In this document: positions 12,501 through 27,500 of the stretch, in pieces
Layout of the letters: each line of letters opens with the position of its first letter
How positions within the stretch are numbered: position 1 is the stretch's first letter
Assembly (NCBI GenBank): GCA_013399895.1
Contig: VXBA01003773.1
Location: 412,102 to 476,101, forward strand
Reading direction: 5' to 3'
DNA: 64,000 nucleotides
DNA from: Serilophus lunatus
Lineage: Eukaryota; Chordata; Aves; Passeriformes; Eurylaimidae
Translations under genes and position numbers: made by a program
The notes under the pieces: model-generated
Databases searched by the model: none
Seen by the model: only the letters and a program-made list of their open reading frames with translations
What the model was told of the DNA's origin: nothing

Positions 12501-15500
12501 TGCTTTCCAGTGGGAACTGCTCCAAAGGTTGAGAACAAAGTCTCCTCAAGATCAACCTGCATTTCCTTTGTGTGAATCACAACATTCCAAATTTCTGCTG
12601 CTCTGAGGGAAGAATAGTCTGTTTTAGTCAGATTATCTGGCATTTCCAGGGGCTTTTGGACAGGGAAAAGTGTCTCCTGTCACCTCCATGGACCCCTTGT
12701 TTAACCCTCTGTCTTCCAGTGGCTTGTTAAAAAATTCAGAAGTGGGGATGTAGGTGATATTTCCTTCCATCTGTTTTCTCCTTGGGGGATTCTGATGCCA
12801 GTGGAACCTCCAACTTCCCTTGCAATGTGTGGCAACTTTTCCCAAGGTTTGGATCAGAGTTTATCAACAGGAGCCAGAGAGAGGGCAGCTGCAATGATCT
12901 CTGCTCTCAGTGTGAAGCTGAAAAACATCCCAGTTTTCTTCTCTGTGAGAGTGTTACTGCAAGAGAAAAGGGAGAAAGAAAAGGAAATGTTGTATAATCC
13001 TTTCAGCACTCACAGCCAGCCAGGAAGTGCTGCTTTGAAGTGATTGTGATCTCCTATCTTGATGTGGTAATTCAGGTAGAAAGGACAAAGTTCATCACAA
13101 ATTAGAGGTGGAAAAATACCTCCCCAAGGAGTGTTGCTGCACAGCTGGGGTGGTTCTGAAATGCTCTTCTAGAACCATCTATGTAGCTTAAACTAAGACT
13201 TCTCTAAAGAGCCAGGCTGTAATAAGTGTAAAACTGCAGCAGCAGTGACTTGTTGATTATTGTGTTTGTGATTTCCATTGTTCTGGTCCCAGATAAGCCT
13301 CGGCTCTTCTCCCATGGTGGGAGGGGGTGGTTGTTCTCTGAGCCATCAGCCAGTTTTCCTGACTTTTCTGTTTTAAGCATCATGATTGTGCTGCCTCATG
13401 TCCAAGTGATGAAGGGGGAGTTTCTCAGAGGGAAGCAAAAGATTCTGGAAGAAGCTTTGGGACCTAAACCATAAAATCGAGTTGATTGCAGGAGATTTCT
13501 GGTAAAAAACCAGCTGCTTATTTCATGACTAACACCAGTGTTAAAATATGGACTATGCCTGAGTTCTGGGATTCAGCCATTCTATAAATGTTATGTCAGA
13601 TAAGTTGAGTCTGTGGCTCTCAGACTGCTTTGTTCACCTCTAAATACATGAAGTAATACATGGTTTTATTTTCTCTTCAGCTCTGGATTAAATATCCTGT
13701 ATCCTGGAGAAGCAGAAATCAATAATTTATTGAAATTAGTCTTAACTGAAGGTGAGAATGTCTTACTGACATGGGAAAGTGGGGGGTTTCTAACTGCAAG
13801 CAAAAGGTGAGATACTTGTCAAGCTCTGGAGGCAGAAGAGTTCAGGATATTGAGCACTAGATCATGTTCTAGGAAATCATGGAATGCTACGTGGCCAAGG
13901 GTAGGTTAGGTGGAGAAAGGGAAAATTTGTAAGTATGCAGTAACCAAAGGTAATTCTAGTCCTTGGTGAAGGAGTAATAATCCATTTGCATTCACCATGA
14001 AATGGGAATTTGGACCTGGAAGCAGCTGATTCCCAGTAATTTGTCTCAGAGGAACCTGTGTGAGTGTCCAAGTGTTTGGAATTTCCAGCAGAGCCTTGTG
14101 CAGGGGAAGTGTTCAATCTGTCACATCAGGGCATTGGGTGACTCTGTAAATACAGGATATCAGGGGAAATAAAGATAAATTAGTTCTGTAAAAGGCTGCT
14201 TTGTCAAGGTTTTTCCTTTCCTTTTTAGGAGAGAGAAACAGTGGTCTGTCTCAGCTGCGTGATGTTATCCTGACTAATTTGGCTGAACAGCTCCAGAACA
14301 ACAGATTTGGAAGTGAAGATGATGATCATTACAGGTGAAAATTTCTAATTTTCACATTTCTCATGTGTGCTTGTGTTCTTTGCTTTGAGTAGATTTGGGG
14401 AAACTGCTGCTGAAAGTGCTCCTTGTGGGACCTGGAGTGCTGTCTCTGTAGAGGGTAGAATTGCATTAGGATGAAGGAGAGAGGTTTGTTCTGGGGCAAA
14501 CTTTGGAGTCTTCTGTACACAGACTTACTTTGGGCTTCCCTGTTCCTTCCTGTGTTCATGGTAAATGTGGATAATAAATAAATCTGATTTTGTGCCATTA
14601 CTCTACATATCACCTTAAGTGAATTTTCAGCAGTAAAACTGCCCATGCCAAGGACCTGTTCAAGCTGGGAGGAGTCTTTTGTAGGAGCCCTAAGAAGTCA
14701 GATTTCTGTCAGCTCAGTGCAGGAGATCCCTGGGAATCTGTTGCACTGATTCTTGTTACACATTTCAGGCTTAATTTGCTTTGTGTCTGAGACACTGAAG
14801 TTGAACAGAGAGTTGTGGTTTCATGGGTTGCATAGACTAAGTTAGACAAACTCCACAATAATTGGGTTATTAACATTTTACACCTTTCTTGGCTTTTTTT
14901 TAAGACTAAATGATGAGCTGTTGCACTACATTCTCAAGATTGTTGTCCGAGAATCTTGTGTCTTAATCACCAAGTGCCAAACTGTATCTAAAGATGATTT
15001 TCAAAGGCTTCTTTCAACTGTGCCTGTAAGTAAAATGTGTTTGGATAAAAGTATATTTGCCTTTGGCTTCTTTTCCTCCTTAAATCCATCATCTTTGCTG
15101 AGTATATGGAGGTGAAACTTTTATAGTTGTGTGTCTTAACAAATCCAGGAGCAGAATGTCTTTTGTTTATGCTGTGCAGGGGAAGAAGGAACAATTTCTC
15201 TCAGCAAAGTAAATCACACAGTGATGCTGGAACAGGTTTATGTGTGGATATATTTTCCAGTTGCTCTGGGAGCTGTTTCAGTTTAAGGGAAGAGTTTGTG
15301 TATCTCAATTTTCAAAGCACCGCTGCAGCTTAAAAACCAAGCCATGATTCATGCAAGCAGAAAGAATTATCATTTGCAGACAAAAATGAGTGAAAGTTGA
15401 CATTTGATGGTAAAACATGTAGATGGAAAGGAAGGATCAGCTCCCTGAGCAAAGGGAACTTCCATGAAAACAGTGGGTGGGAACAGGAAATCATGGCCTG

Positions 15501-18500
15501 TCTTGCCGGGGGGGTGAAAAGTGGCACCTCCAGGAATTCAATTTGTCTCTACTGTGGCAAAATCAATTAATTCTTAGAGTTCCTGAATATTACTGTCATG
15601 TTCCATATATTAATACAATAATGCTGCCTCCTTACATTTTTATGAGTTATTTCACAACACTCATTGTTCTGCAACTAATTTTTTCTCTTGAACACATATC
15701 GAGCTTGAAATGAGTAAAAATAAAATTCTGCTCTATATAAACTATTTTTTGCCTTTTGCTTGCCTTCTACCCCAACTTTTGTCCCTCCTTTTGAATGGCA
15801 AAGCCCAGGGCTTGCCTGGGGCAGGGGGGGAAGGGGTTCAGGTGGTGCAGAGGGTGTTGTTTGTGCCCAGGCTGCGTCATCGTGCTTGCGGTACCTGATG
15901 GCCGTGCAGAACCACCTCCTCAGCAACACTGTCCTCATCAAACCCGAGGAGAACGACGACAGTGACAGCTCCTTGCAGGGAGAGACATTGAAGGTACAGG
16001 TAAACACCAAGTTTTCTTCTAGTTTGGCTCTCTACACTCAGTTTGGCACCTTGTTTCTGCAGTTCCATTCTCCCCTTGTGTTGTCGGGGCTTTTGCTTTT
16101 AATATAGATAGCTGGAGAGAACAGGGAAGAAATGTCCATGCAGTTGTTCTGGGTTGAATATTCCAGCTTGGAATGACAAAATATGCAGTATGTTGTCAGT
16201 GAGAGCAGACACTTCCTTCCTAAATATGTGTATAATGAGGTTTCCAATGTATTTAATGAATGAGTGCCAGGATTCCTTTCTGGACACGTTGCCCCCACAC
16301 ACTTCTCCAGATCACTCAGATGGTTCTTGAAAAAATATTTTCTCAGGGTTTTCTCATTGGCTTTCCCTGGCGTCTGCTTTTTGGCAATTTTAACTTACAA
16401 AGCTTGTGTAGAACCAGCTGTTGGAAACAAAATTAGTAAAGTTTGTGGGAAGGAAACTGTTGGAGGGCAGGGTTTGAGGACAGACTTTGTTGGTTTAAGG
16501 TTTGTTAAAATAGTGTAATTTCATATTGTTGCTGCAGTAGCCCTGACCAAACTCCCAGCAGCCAGCCCTGTCCTGGAGTGCAGCTTGTCTTGTCACAGTA
16601 GTTCCTGCAGTAATTCTTCTCTGGTGCTGTTTCTGAGCTTTGTCTGCTGCTCCCTGAGATGTGTGTGCTTGGAACCTGCTGCACTTGGAAGTTACTCGTT
16701 CAATCTCATTGAGGAAATACTAAATATTGTGGAATTTTTCTTGTGTCCCTCTCCCCCCTGTTCTCATTGTCCAGCTTCTCTCCCTGCAGTGCTCATCCAG
16801 TGCTGTCCCCTGGCTGGCTGGCAGCTCTCCTGTGCTGGATTTGGGGATCCCTCCCTCTAGAAACTGGCTGTGCATCCTACAAAACATGCACCTGGTTTCT
16901 CCCAGCACTTGGAGGCTTAACATTTTAATCAAATTTAACTCTTGGCTGAGTCTCCTGCTGCCAGGTCACACTGTCATTGCTTTCATGTGGAACCCCATCA
17001 CCGTGTTCTGTTGTCCTGCCTTGGGGATTACCTGAGAATTTAAGGATCTTGGAACTCTTTTTGTCCCTAGGAACTAAAGACCAGCATTTTGTCCCTTGCT
17101 ACACAAATTCTGACAGGATGTGATGAGGTCTTAGAAATGCTGCAACAAGTCACTACAGCACTAATAAACAGTGACATCTCTGACAGGGAGCAAAGGTAAG
17201 GCAAGAATTTGAGAAGTATGTTGCTTTTTGTGGCTTGTTGTACAAGCACAATTAACATAATTATTCTTTATAACTTGAGCTTGGTATGTGTAGGAACTGT
17301 TTCTCCCCACTGGTCTTGGGAAGAATTTAGTCAGACTCTCCTGATAATCTATAGGTTGATCTATAGGAACCTCAAAGGGATGAGGTTTTAGCTGGTTACA
17401 ATTTATGAGTGGGATACCTGGAATTTCACTGGAATTAGCTGGGAATACTCCTGTTTATTTTGGAATTCCTGATTCTTCCATCTCCAGTAGCTGAACTGGA
17501 TATCTTATCCATGACAAGCCCTGGATGTTGTTGATATCTCACATAGCGACACCTTCCCCTTCCCTGTCTTCCTTCCTCCTAAAAAAATACATTGGGAATG
17601 GGATGTAAACAAAAGCTGTGAACTTTCCTCTCCTTCAACAAACCCCTCCCTGTCCCAGCTGTGTTTCAGGTTTCAGTTCCTGCTTTTCTGTGCCCACAAG
17701 ATGAGTTGTGTTTATTGACAATACGCAGTTCCTTGGAGATATTTTCAGATGGTTTCATGCTCAAATATATTTTTGTAGCTCCAGATTCTTTGAAAGGCCT
17801 TTGAGCTGCATGTTCTGGGAGCTGATATCCAAGGGAACAAGTGCATTTGTGTTGGATGGGGACTTTCATCCTGTGCCCAGGGGAGCTTATCATTTCCTAA
17901 GTAATTATTAAACTGTTGATTTACTGTCTTCTGCTCTCTGATTGTTCAGTGAGAATTGTCAGCAAAGACAAGGTCACTGACACTTCAGAGAAACAACATT
18001 TTCAAGTTTGTTTTTTGGTGTTTTTTTTGATACAATGCAAATATTCTCTGCTGAATTTTCAATTCTTGTTGCAAGCTGACTAAAAAGAGAAGTGCTACTC
18101 TATAAAAACAGTTCTTCCTGTGTAAACCTTGGCTCTCCTTGCAGGTTAAAAGGCTTAGAGCAGATCACAAAGGCTACAATGCTGGGTCACCTGCTCCCTG
18201 TGCTGCTGACCTCCCTGATGCACCCCAACTTGCAGACCCTCACCATGGCTGATGCCCTGATGCCTCAGCTGGTGCAGCTGGTCCTTTACACCAGCCAGGT
18301 ATGGGCTCTGTGGCAGCAGTTGGCTGCAGAGGATAAAAACTGCCCTAAAAATGCCTTTCAAATGCTGCAGGTCTTGCTGAACTTTCTACAGGGACTGATC
18401 CACAGCTCATGGTTTAAGAATTTGTCAGCAGCTGCCAAAGCTGGTGATGCTGGATGTTAAATTTGGCTTTGCTGCAGCAGCTCTTTGGTGGTGATTTGTT

Positions 18501-21500
18501 GTCAATAACAACATGCAGTGTTGGTTATTTCAATAATGAGCTTTAAAGTGCTTTGCCATTTCCATGTCCCTAACTCTGTGTTTTGGGCCACAGACTGCAC
18601 TGCTGCTCAAAACCCAGTCTCCAGTTTTCACAGAACTGAACAATTCCCCCAGTTGTGCTTCAGAACAGAAAGGAAAGCTCTTACCTGATGAAAGGTGATG
18701 TTCTTTACGTTTGGGTCTTTTAATAACCCACTGTTCATTTGACCATTGCTGTGGGATAACTCTTAAAGTAGCAGGTTTTATTTTAATTGATTTTTAAAGG
18801 CATGTTGTGGTGGTTTCTATAGATTTATATAAGCCTTCACAAAAGGCAATTAGTTCCAAACTTTTTTGCATATAGAATTGAATTATTAATATCTTCAGGT
18901 TGTTTACACAGAGCATGGTTTATTTTGTTTTTTCCCTTACCTCAGGCATTTGGAATTAATTCTAACTGTTCCTCTTACAATAAATTAGGCTAAGGAGAGA
19001 AAATGTAAATTACTCTGACAGCATGAGATACAGAAATAAAACCATTGCAAAGATATTTAATGGTTCAATTTACAGAGAGAAATATGACAATTTTAACTCT
19101 TCTATTTAAATCCTGTGTCTCAGCTCAAAGTTATCCAGCTCCTGCTTAGAAACAAACAGCTAAATTAAATCAAAATTGCTCATTTAAAAATAACTGTGTT
19201 GGGGGAAATTTGTAGTATTAAAGAAGCTGTGATAATGTTTAATATCTATAATGTATAAATTCCCTCAAAACAGTTCTGCCTAACCCAGGAGTCAGTACCT
19301 GGTGTCACTGTATCAATGTGAGAGGGGATTTTAATACTTGATATTTTAATGTCTGAATACTAGAAATCTGTGTCTTGAGTTTTAGGATTAATTTTTCCTT
19401 CTACTTTCAGGATGCTGGAAGAGAAGGAAGAGCCAGGATTCCTCACTGGGTTGAAGATCCCTGCTCCCTGGGCTGCTGGGAAGACTGTAGAGACAGTTCA
19501 TCCTGTCAGGGATAACTATAAATTTAAGGAAACTGTCCATATTCCAGGAGCCCGCTGTTTGTATCTTAGATTTGACAACAGATGCTCTTCCCAGTATGAT
19601 TATGATAAGGTAAGAAAGGGCCAGTTCAGAGCTTCTGGAATGAGGAAGTTTCCTCAAAAGAAGTGTAGTGGTAGTTTTGGAATGGGAGAAGTTTGGAGGA
19701 TGAAGGGAGGGTGGATTAAGGACTGGTTTGGTTTGGGTTTTCCCCTCAGAAATGCAGAGCAACTCTTCAGATTTTTAAGGAATAATTTCAGGATGGCTCA
19801 GACTGTTAGAGTTTGATTTCTTTCTCACTTTGGCTCTTGTTCAGTTTTCCTCATTTCTTAAATTCTAATGGAGCTGCCTCCTTTGATCAGCACAGTTTGT
19901 TTAAGCTGGGCAAGACTGGAGAGGTTCCTTTTTTGCCCTGATGATCAATAGCTTATTTACATGGATTAGTAGGAACAAGTGTTTGCAATTTCAAGAACAC
20001 AACTAATAGCACTGAAATTTGTATTATCAGAGAGTTGCTTGTGCTGCTTTGCTAATTCCTGATGCCTGTTCTTCAACACACAGCAAGTCCTGTGCTGCTC
20101 CCATTAGTTATTTATAACCATCTTTAATATTAATGTCACCCATTAGTGCTCAAAGTCCCCCAGAAAACTCTGAGTTTCATCATGTTCCCTCTGCATTCAC
20201 TGACAAAATGTGGGAGCAGGATCAATCCCTCCTTTAGCAGGGAACCAGTGTGTTGTAGAGAGCTCAGCTCAAGCACTGGAAGTGAGGATTTCTCCTGAAA
20301 GTCCCTGGGTTTCCTATGTGCCTCAGTTTCCCCAGCTGGGAATGGGGACAATGCCCTGCTGCCCTCCCAGACTGGGAGGGTTTAGTGCTGAGGCAGCGCT
20401 TTGAGACTCAAAAGCGCGGTGCCAGTGCTGAGTATTATTATTATTATTAGATTTTCTTGTTTTTCTCTTACAGTCTAACAGTGTATTTTATGTTTTGAAG
20501 TTGGTGATCTATGCTGGTCCTAACACAAACAGTAGGAAGGTTGCTGAGTATGGAGGCAATACACTGGGATATGGCAGCCGTAGTGTCTTAGGAACTGGGT
20601 GGCCCAAGGACTTAGTGAAGGTACAGTATTCTCCTCCAACAATATTCCACCAAAATTCCCTTTGGAAACCATGCCCAGTCCATTTTACCCTCATAACTCC
20701 AAGCTTTTAAGTGTACATTTATCCGTTAAGTGAGTTATTCCTTGGGGAATGGCTTTAAACTCAGCTGTGTGTTACGTGTGGTGCTTCTCTTTGAGCTTCC
20801 CCTGGTTTATTTCTTACTGGAATTCCTGATGGATATTGAGTCTCTGCTCTTTTCATAAGTACCTCCTCCTAGGAGAAGTTCCTGCACAGTCTGAGGCTGT
20901 GCAGATTTTCCTGAAGTCTGTGGGCAAAAGTCCATTTTTTTAACAGTAACCCCCAAATATAACAAGCAGTAAAATGGAACAACTTCCCAACCGCTTTTAA
21001 AATTTCACTGGATGCTTTTGGCATTAAAGCTGAGGCAGAAAAATCCTTCAAAATTTTTGAAACCTCAGTGTTTCAATAATTTGGCACCATGTTCCTTCAG
21101 ACTCTTTGCAGCATGTTTCTCCCCCTCCATGTTTGTGCTGTTAAATTGTCCCACATTAAAACTGGGCTTATATACATAACAAAAAATCATTTTAACAAGA
21201 AAATTGAGAGGTAATAAACTGGAAAGCAATTTCAGACAAGCACTCCATTGTTCACAGTTAATGGAATTTCATTTATTTCTCACACATGGATTTTGATATT
21301 ACTCTTATGGCAAACTCTGTGATTAATATGTTGTCATTCTCCTAATTGAAGAGCTTGTCTTTCTTCCTGCAGGAAGAGAGTTGTTAATTATTGCCTGATT
21401 TCTTGCAGACAAACAATGAAAATCGAGGCTAAGTAACACACTGCTAAATTCTACTTTGGATTTTACAGCTGTGGTGCTTCTTTTTTTGTTTTACTGTAGG

Positions 21501-24500
21501 TAGCCAGCAGCAAAATGAAGATTGACCAGCCCACTAAAACATATCCTCACACAAAGAAAAAAATCTTAACTCCAAACATAACACTGGCGATAATAATCCT
21601 CAGATAACTCTTACTACCAGCAATACTGTATAAAATAATGCTGTTGGTTTGCCCCAATCCTTATATGTGTTTCCTTCTTCCCTCCCTGTGTGAAGGTGGA
21701 AGGGGACACGGTGACCTTCTCCTTCGAGATGCGGAGCGGTCGGGAGCACAACACCCCGGACAAAGCCATGTGGGGCTTTGCCTGCACTGTCCGAGCTCAG
21801 GTACCTCCAGCATTCCAGGGCACAGGCTCAGCTCCCACTGCCTGCTGCCTCTGGCACATTCCACATCAAACAGAGAGGCACTTCCAAGCTGGGAGTTTGA
21901 TATTTAAGTCAGTAATAACTCAGATTTTGGCAGTGAGACAAGTGGTGTGTTGGCTAGAGATGGTTTGGCCTCCTTAGCTGGAGATCCCTGGGGATGGGCT
22001 GCTTAGGGATTCATGGAGATAGTTATTATCAAATGTCTTAGCCCCCTCCTGTCATTGGCACGGAACTTGGAGGAAGTCACTTTAATATCCCTTGCTGCTC
22101 GTAGGTCAGGATTTTATTGTAACAACCTGAAAAGCAGAGATTTAATGAGGAAATAATGATTGCAGCCTGTAAAGATCAAACCAAAGGAATCTTGAATCCC
22201 ACTCCCAGGAATCCGGGACTAGGCCTGTGGGATGAGTGATTTAACTTTACCTTTTCCTTCTTGGTTCAGGAAAATAATGTTTAAATCCCTTATTTCTTGT
22301 CTTGAGTTCTTATAAATTGCTGTTGATGATTGAGCCTTTTTTCAGTGTATTCTGTATAAGGTGTGATTGATACAGAGCTATAAAAGGTTATACCTAAAAT
22401 CTCTTGTCTCGGAATATATTTGTGATAATTGTTTAATTGAAGTGATCCCCGTTCCTGCTGCAGGAGTCCTCAGAGGATGTGTCAGGAGGTTTGCCCTTCC
22501 TGGTGGACCTGGCCCTTGGCCTTTCTGTGCTGGCCTGTTCCATGCTGAGAATATTGTATAATGGACCAGAGATTACCAAAGATGAAGAAACCTGTCAGGA
22601 GCTCTTAAGATCTAAACTGCTACAAAGGTAAAAAAAAAAAAAATAAATCCATTTTGATCTGAGTTACCATGTGTTACGGTTTTGTTTTTTGGGGAAGGCC
22701 ACTTGTGTAGTTGTGCTCAAGTCTTGTGCTTTAAGGTGACGTGTTGATGTTTTTCCCTGTAGAGTTTGTGTTGCCTAAGACTAAGAATATTCTTCGGTAT
22801 AAAGGGGGTTTTTAGACTAAAAGGAGAGTTGGGTTATGCTTGGTACAAGCCATGCTTCATATATAAATATGTTAATATTTAGTCTTTGTAATGTGCTGTT
22901 GACTGATGTTTCTTTGTGAAAGATGAGGAACAGTTAATGGGAAATAAAAATCCTTTTAATTGTTTTTTATTTCTTTTTCAGGTGCCAGTGGCAGGTGGAA
23001 GCCAATGGTGTCATATCTCCAGCCCTTACTCCAAGTCCCTCTCCGTTGCCTCTCACTATAGATGAAGACAGAGAGTTCACATATCCCTCTGATGTCCTCG
23101 TGCCTCCTGTTGGACACTACTTTGACCTGCCAAGGATTAGGCTGCCTCCAGGAATCATGATAAAGCTCAGGGAAATTTCTGGACGTGCTCGGCCTCAGTT
23201 TAGACCCAGCATAAAGTAAGGCTCGTCCTTGTTTTTGAAGGCAGCATCTTGTCATTTGTAAATATGATTTGTCAAAATTTCTTGCTCCTGATAAATGAGT
23301 TTGACTTTCCCTCTATCCATAGGGAAGTGATCCAGCCAGAAGTAATGGAGGAGATGGTAGTTTCATGTGTGATTAAACATTTGAATTTAGTTGATGCGCT
23401 GCAGTCCCTCATAAATTTCCAGTATCAGGAAGAACACGCTGAGGAATATGATTTACTTTGTAAAATCATGGGGGAGACCTTTAAGAAGCTAAATGCAATG
23501 GAGAGACAACTGCAGGTAAAAATAAAACACCACAAAGAACCAGAAGGCTTTTTTTGAGAATAAAGGTGCATTTTAGACACAGAAATACAAATTATACTCC
23601 CGATTTTTTTTTTTTTTCAAGTCTCTTCCACTCCTTGAGATGAACAAATGCAATAAGTGTTGTTTTTGTGTCTTGTTCAGAGTGTAGCTGAGCTGGAGCA
23701 GAAGTGGCAGAACGAGGTGGATGATGCCATGCATGGGAAGCTGGAGAACAATGTCCCATTCTTTTATGATTATCACTTCAATGAGGTGAGCGCTGGGGCT
23801 CTTACAGGTGCTGCTGCTTCCCCCTGCTTTCCCAAACATGTTCATCCTTTTCCTTCTCTTTATTTAGAGCAAAATGAAGGAACTGGAGCTTCTGTGTTCC
23901 ATGAAGGAAGTTTCTTTTGATGGAAGTGACCTCGAGAATGTGGTTCTGGCATTGAGGTCAGTAGGTGGCTGTGAGACGAGCTCTTCAGAGAAGGTGCTTA
24001 AAAGATGGGCAGCTTTAGGTGCTGTGGGATTTCAGTGACTTCCAAAAGTAGTTGTATCTTGTTAAATTGCTAAAAATACTAGTTTTTAATACTGACAACT
24101 ACTAGTACTTACTAACAAATCACTTGTTTACGTCTTTAATTTTTCCTGCTTTCTGCTTTGTTGACATAGAACAGATTGATGTAATTTGTCTTCTTTAAAA
24201 TGACCTTTCTCACAGAAACACTTGATTTCAAAAGGTATTAAAACACAATTGGGTTTGCTTCTTTTACATTTCTTTCCTAATCCTAGGGAGAAGTTTTTCC
24301 AAGAGGTGAATTCCCTGATACAGAAGACCTCTCATCCCCTTGGAAAAACAAAAACCTTAGTGAAGAGCTTGATGAACAGAGCAGAGCTGTTACTGCATGT
24401 CACCATTGCAGCCCAGTCTGGTATCACAAGGAGTATCTCTGGAACCCCTGCAGAGACTCCAGGTACATTTGTTTCTTTTATTTTTCTCTCCTTCACTTAA

Positions 24501-27500
24501 AGTCAAACACTTTTTTTTTTTTCCTCTTGTTTTTAATTCAATTCTTTTACAATAAATGAAGTTGAGTCTTAGTTTTCTGAGTGCTGAATACGATGGTAAA
24601 ATCATGTCTGTGTATTATGTGGAATTCACACTTTAGTTTCCTGATAATATGTGGAATTTAAACTTCAGTTTTCTGATTTACTGAGGGAAAATAGTTTTCT
24701 TTTGATTAGATTGAGTAATTTCAAACAATACCTGAAAACAGGGAAATCCTCCAATCCGAGTTGCTCGGCCTGGGTTTTCCCCACCCTGTATTTTTGCTTT
24801 CCCTGGAATGTCCACAGTAAGTTTAAAGGCAGTTTGTAGCTGATTTCCACCCCCCAGCACTGACCTGGTTGTGTGTGTGATGCTCTTGCAGCCTGTAAAT
24901 CAGCCTCAGAGGCCAAGGTGCTGTCCCACGCCGTGAGGCAGCCGGTGTTCCTGCGCAGCATGTCGGCACCCTCCGACCTGGAGATGATTGGCAATGAAGA
25001 TCTGGAGTTTGCCCGGGCCAGTCAGAGGTACACAGGGCTTTCTTCTTCCCAGCTGCCTTGTGCTAAAGTGCTTGTGTTGTGAAATTCAGCAGCTTTGCAG
25101 CACAAGCAGGTTCTGTGTTCCTTGGATCGGGGTTAAGGATCTCGTATCCCCACAGGCGCCGGCACGTCACCAGCCACAGGAGCAGCTCCTTCACTCTGCT
25201 GCAGTCCCTGGCCATCGAGGACAGCAGAGACAAACCCACCTACAGTGTCTTACTGGGGCAGCTCTTTGCTTTCATTGGCACCAACCCTGACCAAGCGGTG
25301 AGGCCTCATCTCATTTCCAAATTACAACTTTGCACAAAAACGTGTCTCGTCTGTGTGTCACTAACCAGAATCCCCAACCCATCCCTGCCAGGTGTCCAGC
25401 AGCAGTTTCCTGCTGGCTGCTCAGACCCGCTGGAGACGTGGGAACACGAGGAAACAGGCCCTGGTGCACATGAGGGAGCTGCTGACGGCGGCCGTGAGGG
25501 TCGGGGGCGTCACCCACCTCGTGGGGCCCGTGACCATGGTGCTCCAGGGCGGGCCAAGGTGGGTTCACTGCTCCAAAAACAAGGGGCTTGGGCTCTCCAG
25601 GGAATAAAGAAGTGCTTACAAAGTAAAGCATGAGAAATAAGTAGCTGTGAGAGCACAGGTTAGGCCTTGTGGAGGGAAAAGGGCAGAAGGTTTTAAGAAA
25701 TGTTTTTATTTGGCTGTAGATGAACTTTCATAGTGCGATCGCATGTCTGCAGATATATATATATAGGGTGTTTTACTCTCTCCATTTCATTTTGAATTAA
25801 TATTAATTAGGTTTTATTGGTAGATTTAACTGCTAAGGTCATGTAAATTTAATGAATGTTTGTAAGTATTTTGTTTGTGTTCAGATTTCAATCACAGCTA
25901 TAATTACCATACTCTTATTTGCATGTGTTTCATATGAAAACATTAAGTAATTTGCAATTTTCCAACTAAATCTCCCTTGAATGAGTCCTAATATATGCTG
26001 GTTATTATTTTTTTAAAGCTACATTTGCAAGTTTGTTCATTTTATTTAACCAAGAGAGCCTTTCATTCTAAATTATCTCACTCCTGACAGGATTGAGGAG
26101 CTCACGTGTGGTGGGATGGTGGAACAAGTCCAGGAAGCCTTTGGAGAGACAATGACATCCGTGGTGTCCCTTTGTGCTCGTTACCCCATCGCTTGTGCCA
26201 ACAGCATTGGCCTCCTGTGCACCATTCCTTACACAAGGTATGGATTCAGGAACAGGGAATCCACACTGTCCTTATGAGGCTTTGCCTTAAAGAGCAATGT
26301 TATGTAGGATGAATATATTCCATTTCTCCATCATGAGGAGCATCTGAGAACATCCTGCTAGCTTTCCTCAGAACACAGGATCTCATCTGGGAAGGACAAG
26401 GGAGACAGAACCGTCTTTCAGCCAAGTGAACTAATGAACTAAGAGTTAATAGCAAGTTGTGGATTCTCATTGCTTCTGTTAGTGATTGAACACTGAATTA
26501 AAACCTGAATTTCTCTTCTCTTCCAGGAGTGAGGAGAAGTGTTTGGTGCGTAGTGGGCTGGTGCAGCTCATGGACAGGCTGTGCAGTTTAAGCAGCCAGA
26601 CAGAATCCAGCTCAAATGAAAAGCAGACCAAGAAGCAGAAGGTGGCCACCATGGCTTGGGCTGCCTTCCAGGTGCTGGCCAACCGCTGTGTGGAGTGGGA
26701 GAAGGAGGAAGGTAGGAACACTCCAAGTACCTTCCCACTGATGCCTGAGAAGTTATTGTGTAAATGTTTTTAAAATAGGGCACTCACTCACCAGGACTTA
26801 GTACTCTGGGGCTTCTTTAGAACACACAAGTGGTTACAAAAATAAGTTGATTTTCTTCTGGTTGTTTTTTAAATTGTAGCTTTTTTTTCCTCCTCAGGGT
26901 AGTATTTATGTTGCAGATGATTTCAGGTCTGCACTTGCTTCTGTCTGGACATAACCAGAGCCTCTGAGTGATGGCATGTCCCCTGTGATAGGATCCATAA
27001 CACACACAAACTTACAGACACTTGGCTTTTGACTAATGGGACGTATATGTCGTGTCAGGGTTTCTTTTTGTAGGTGTGTACATTCGTTTTTAATGACAGT
27101 GGTGTAAATAATTCTTGCCTTCCTTTTGAAGGAGGTTCCACAGATGCTGTTCACTCAGGGCTGGCCCGTCAGGTCTCCAGCCTCCTCACCAACCACCTGG
27201 CACGAGCCACTGAGTGCTGTGGCAACCAGGCAGCAGGAAATGATGCCCTTCAGGATGTCCTCAGCCTCCTTAATGACCTGTCAAGGTACCAGCCCTTTTC
27301 TCTGGAGGGTTTTTTTTCCATGTGTGAAAGCAGGGATGTTCTTTCAGAGATATTTTCAAACCATCCACAACTTGGTTGCAAACTGACAATGTTGGTGTTC
27401 AGTCAGTGCTGTCAAGTTACCTAAGAATTGATGCAGATATTTTATCTGGCACTGAAATTGGTTTTAATACATTTTGTAAGCAATAAATCCACTTGTTTTG

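Larger units (their letters stand above)
15026..18144 (+). other. HECTD4 introns 15, 16 and 17
   Basis: Three introns of 0.8-1.1 kb around exons 16 and 17. No recognisable repeats or genes. Confidence 0.6.
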
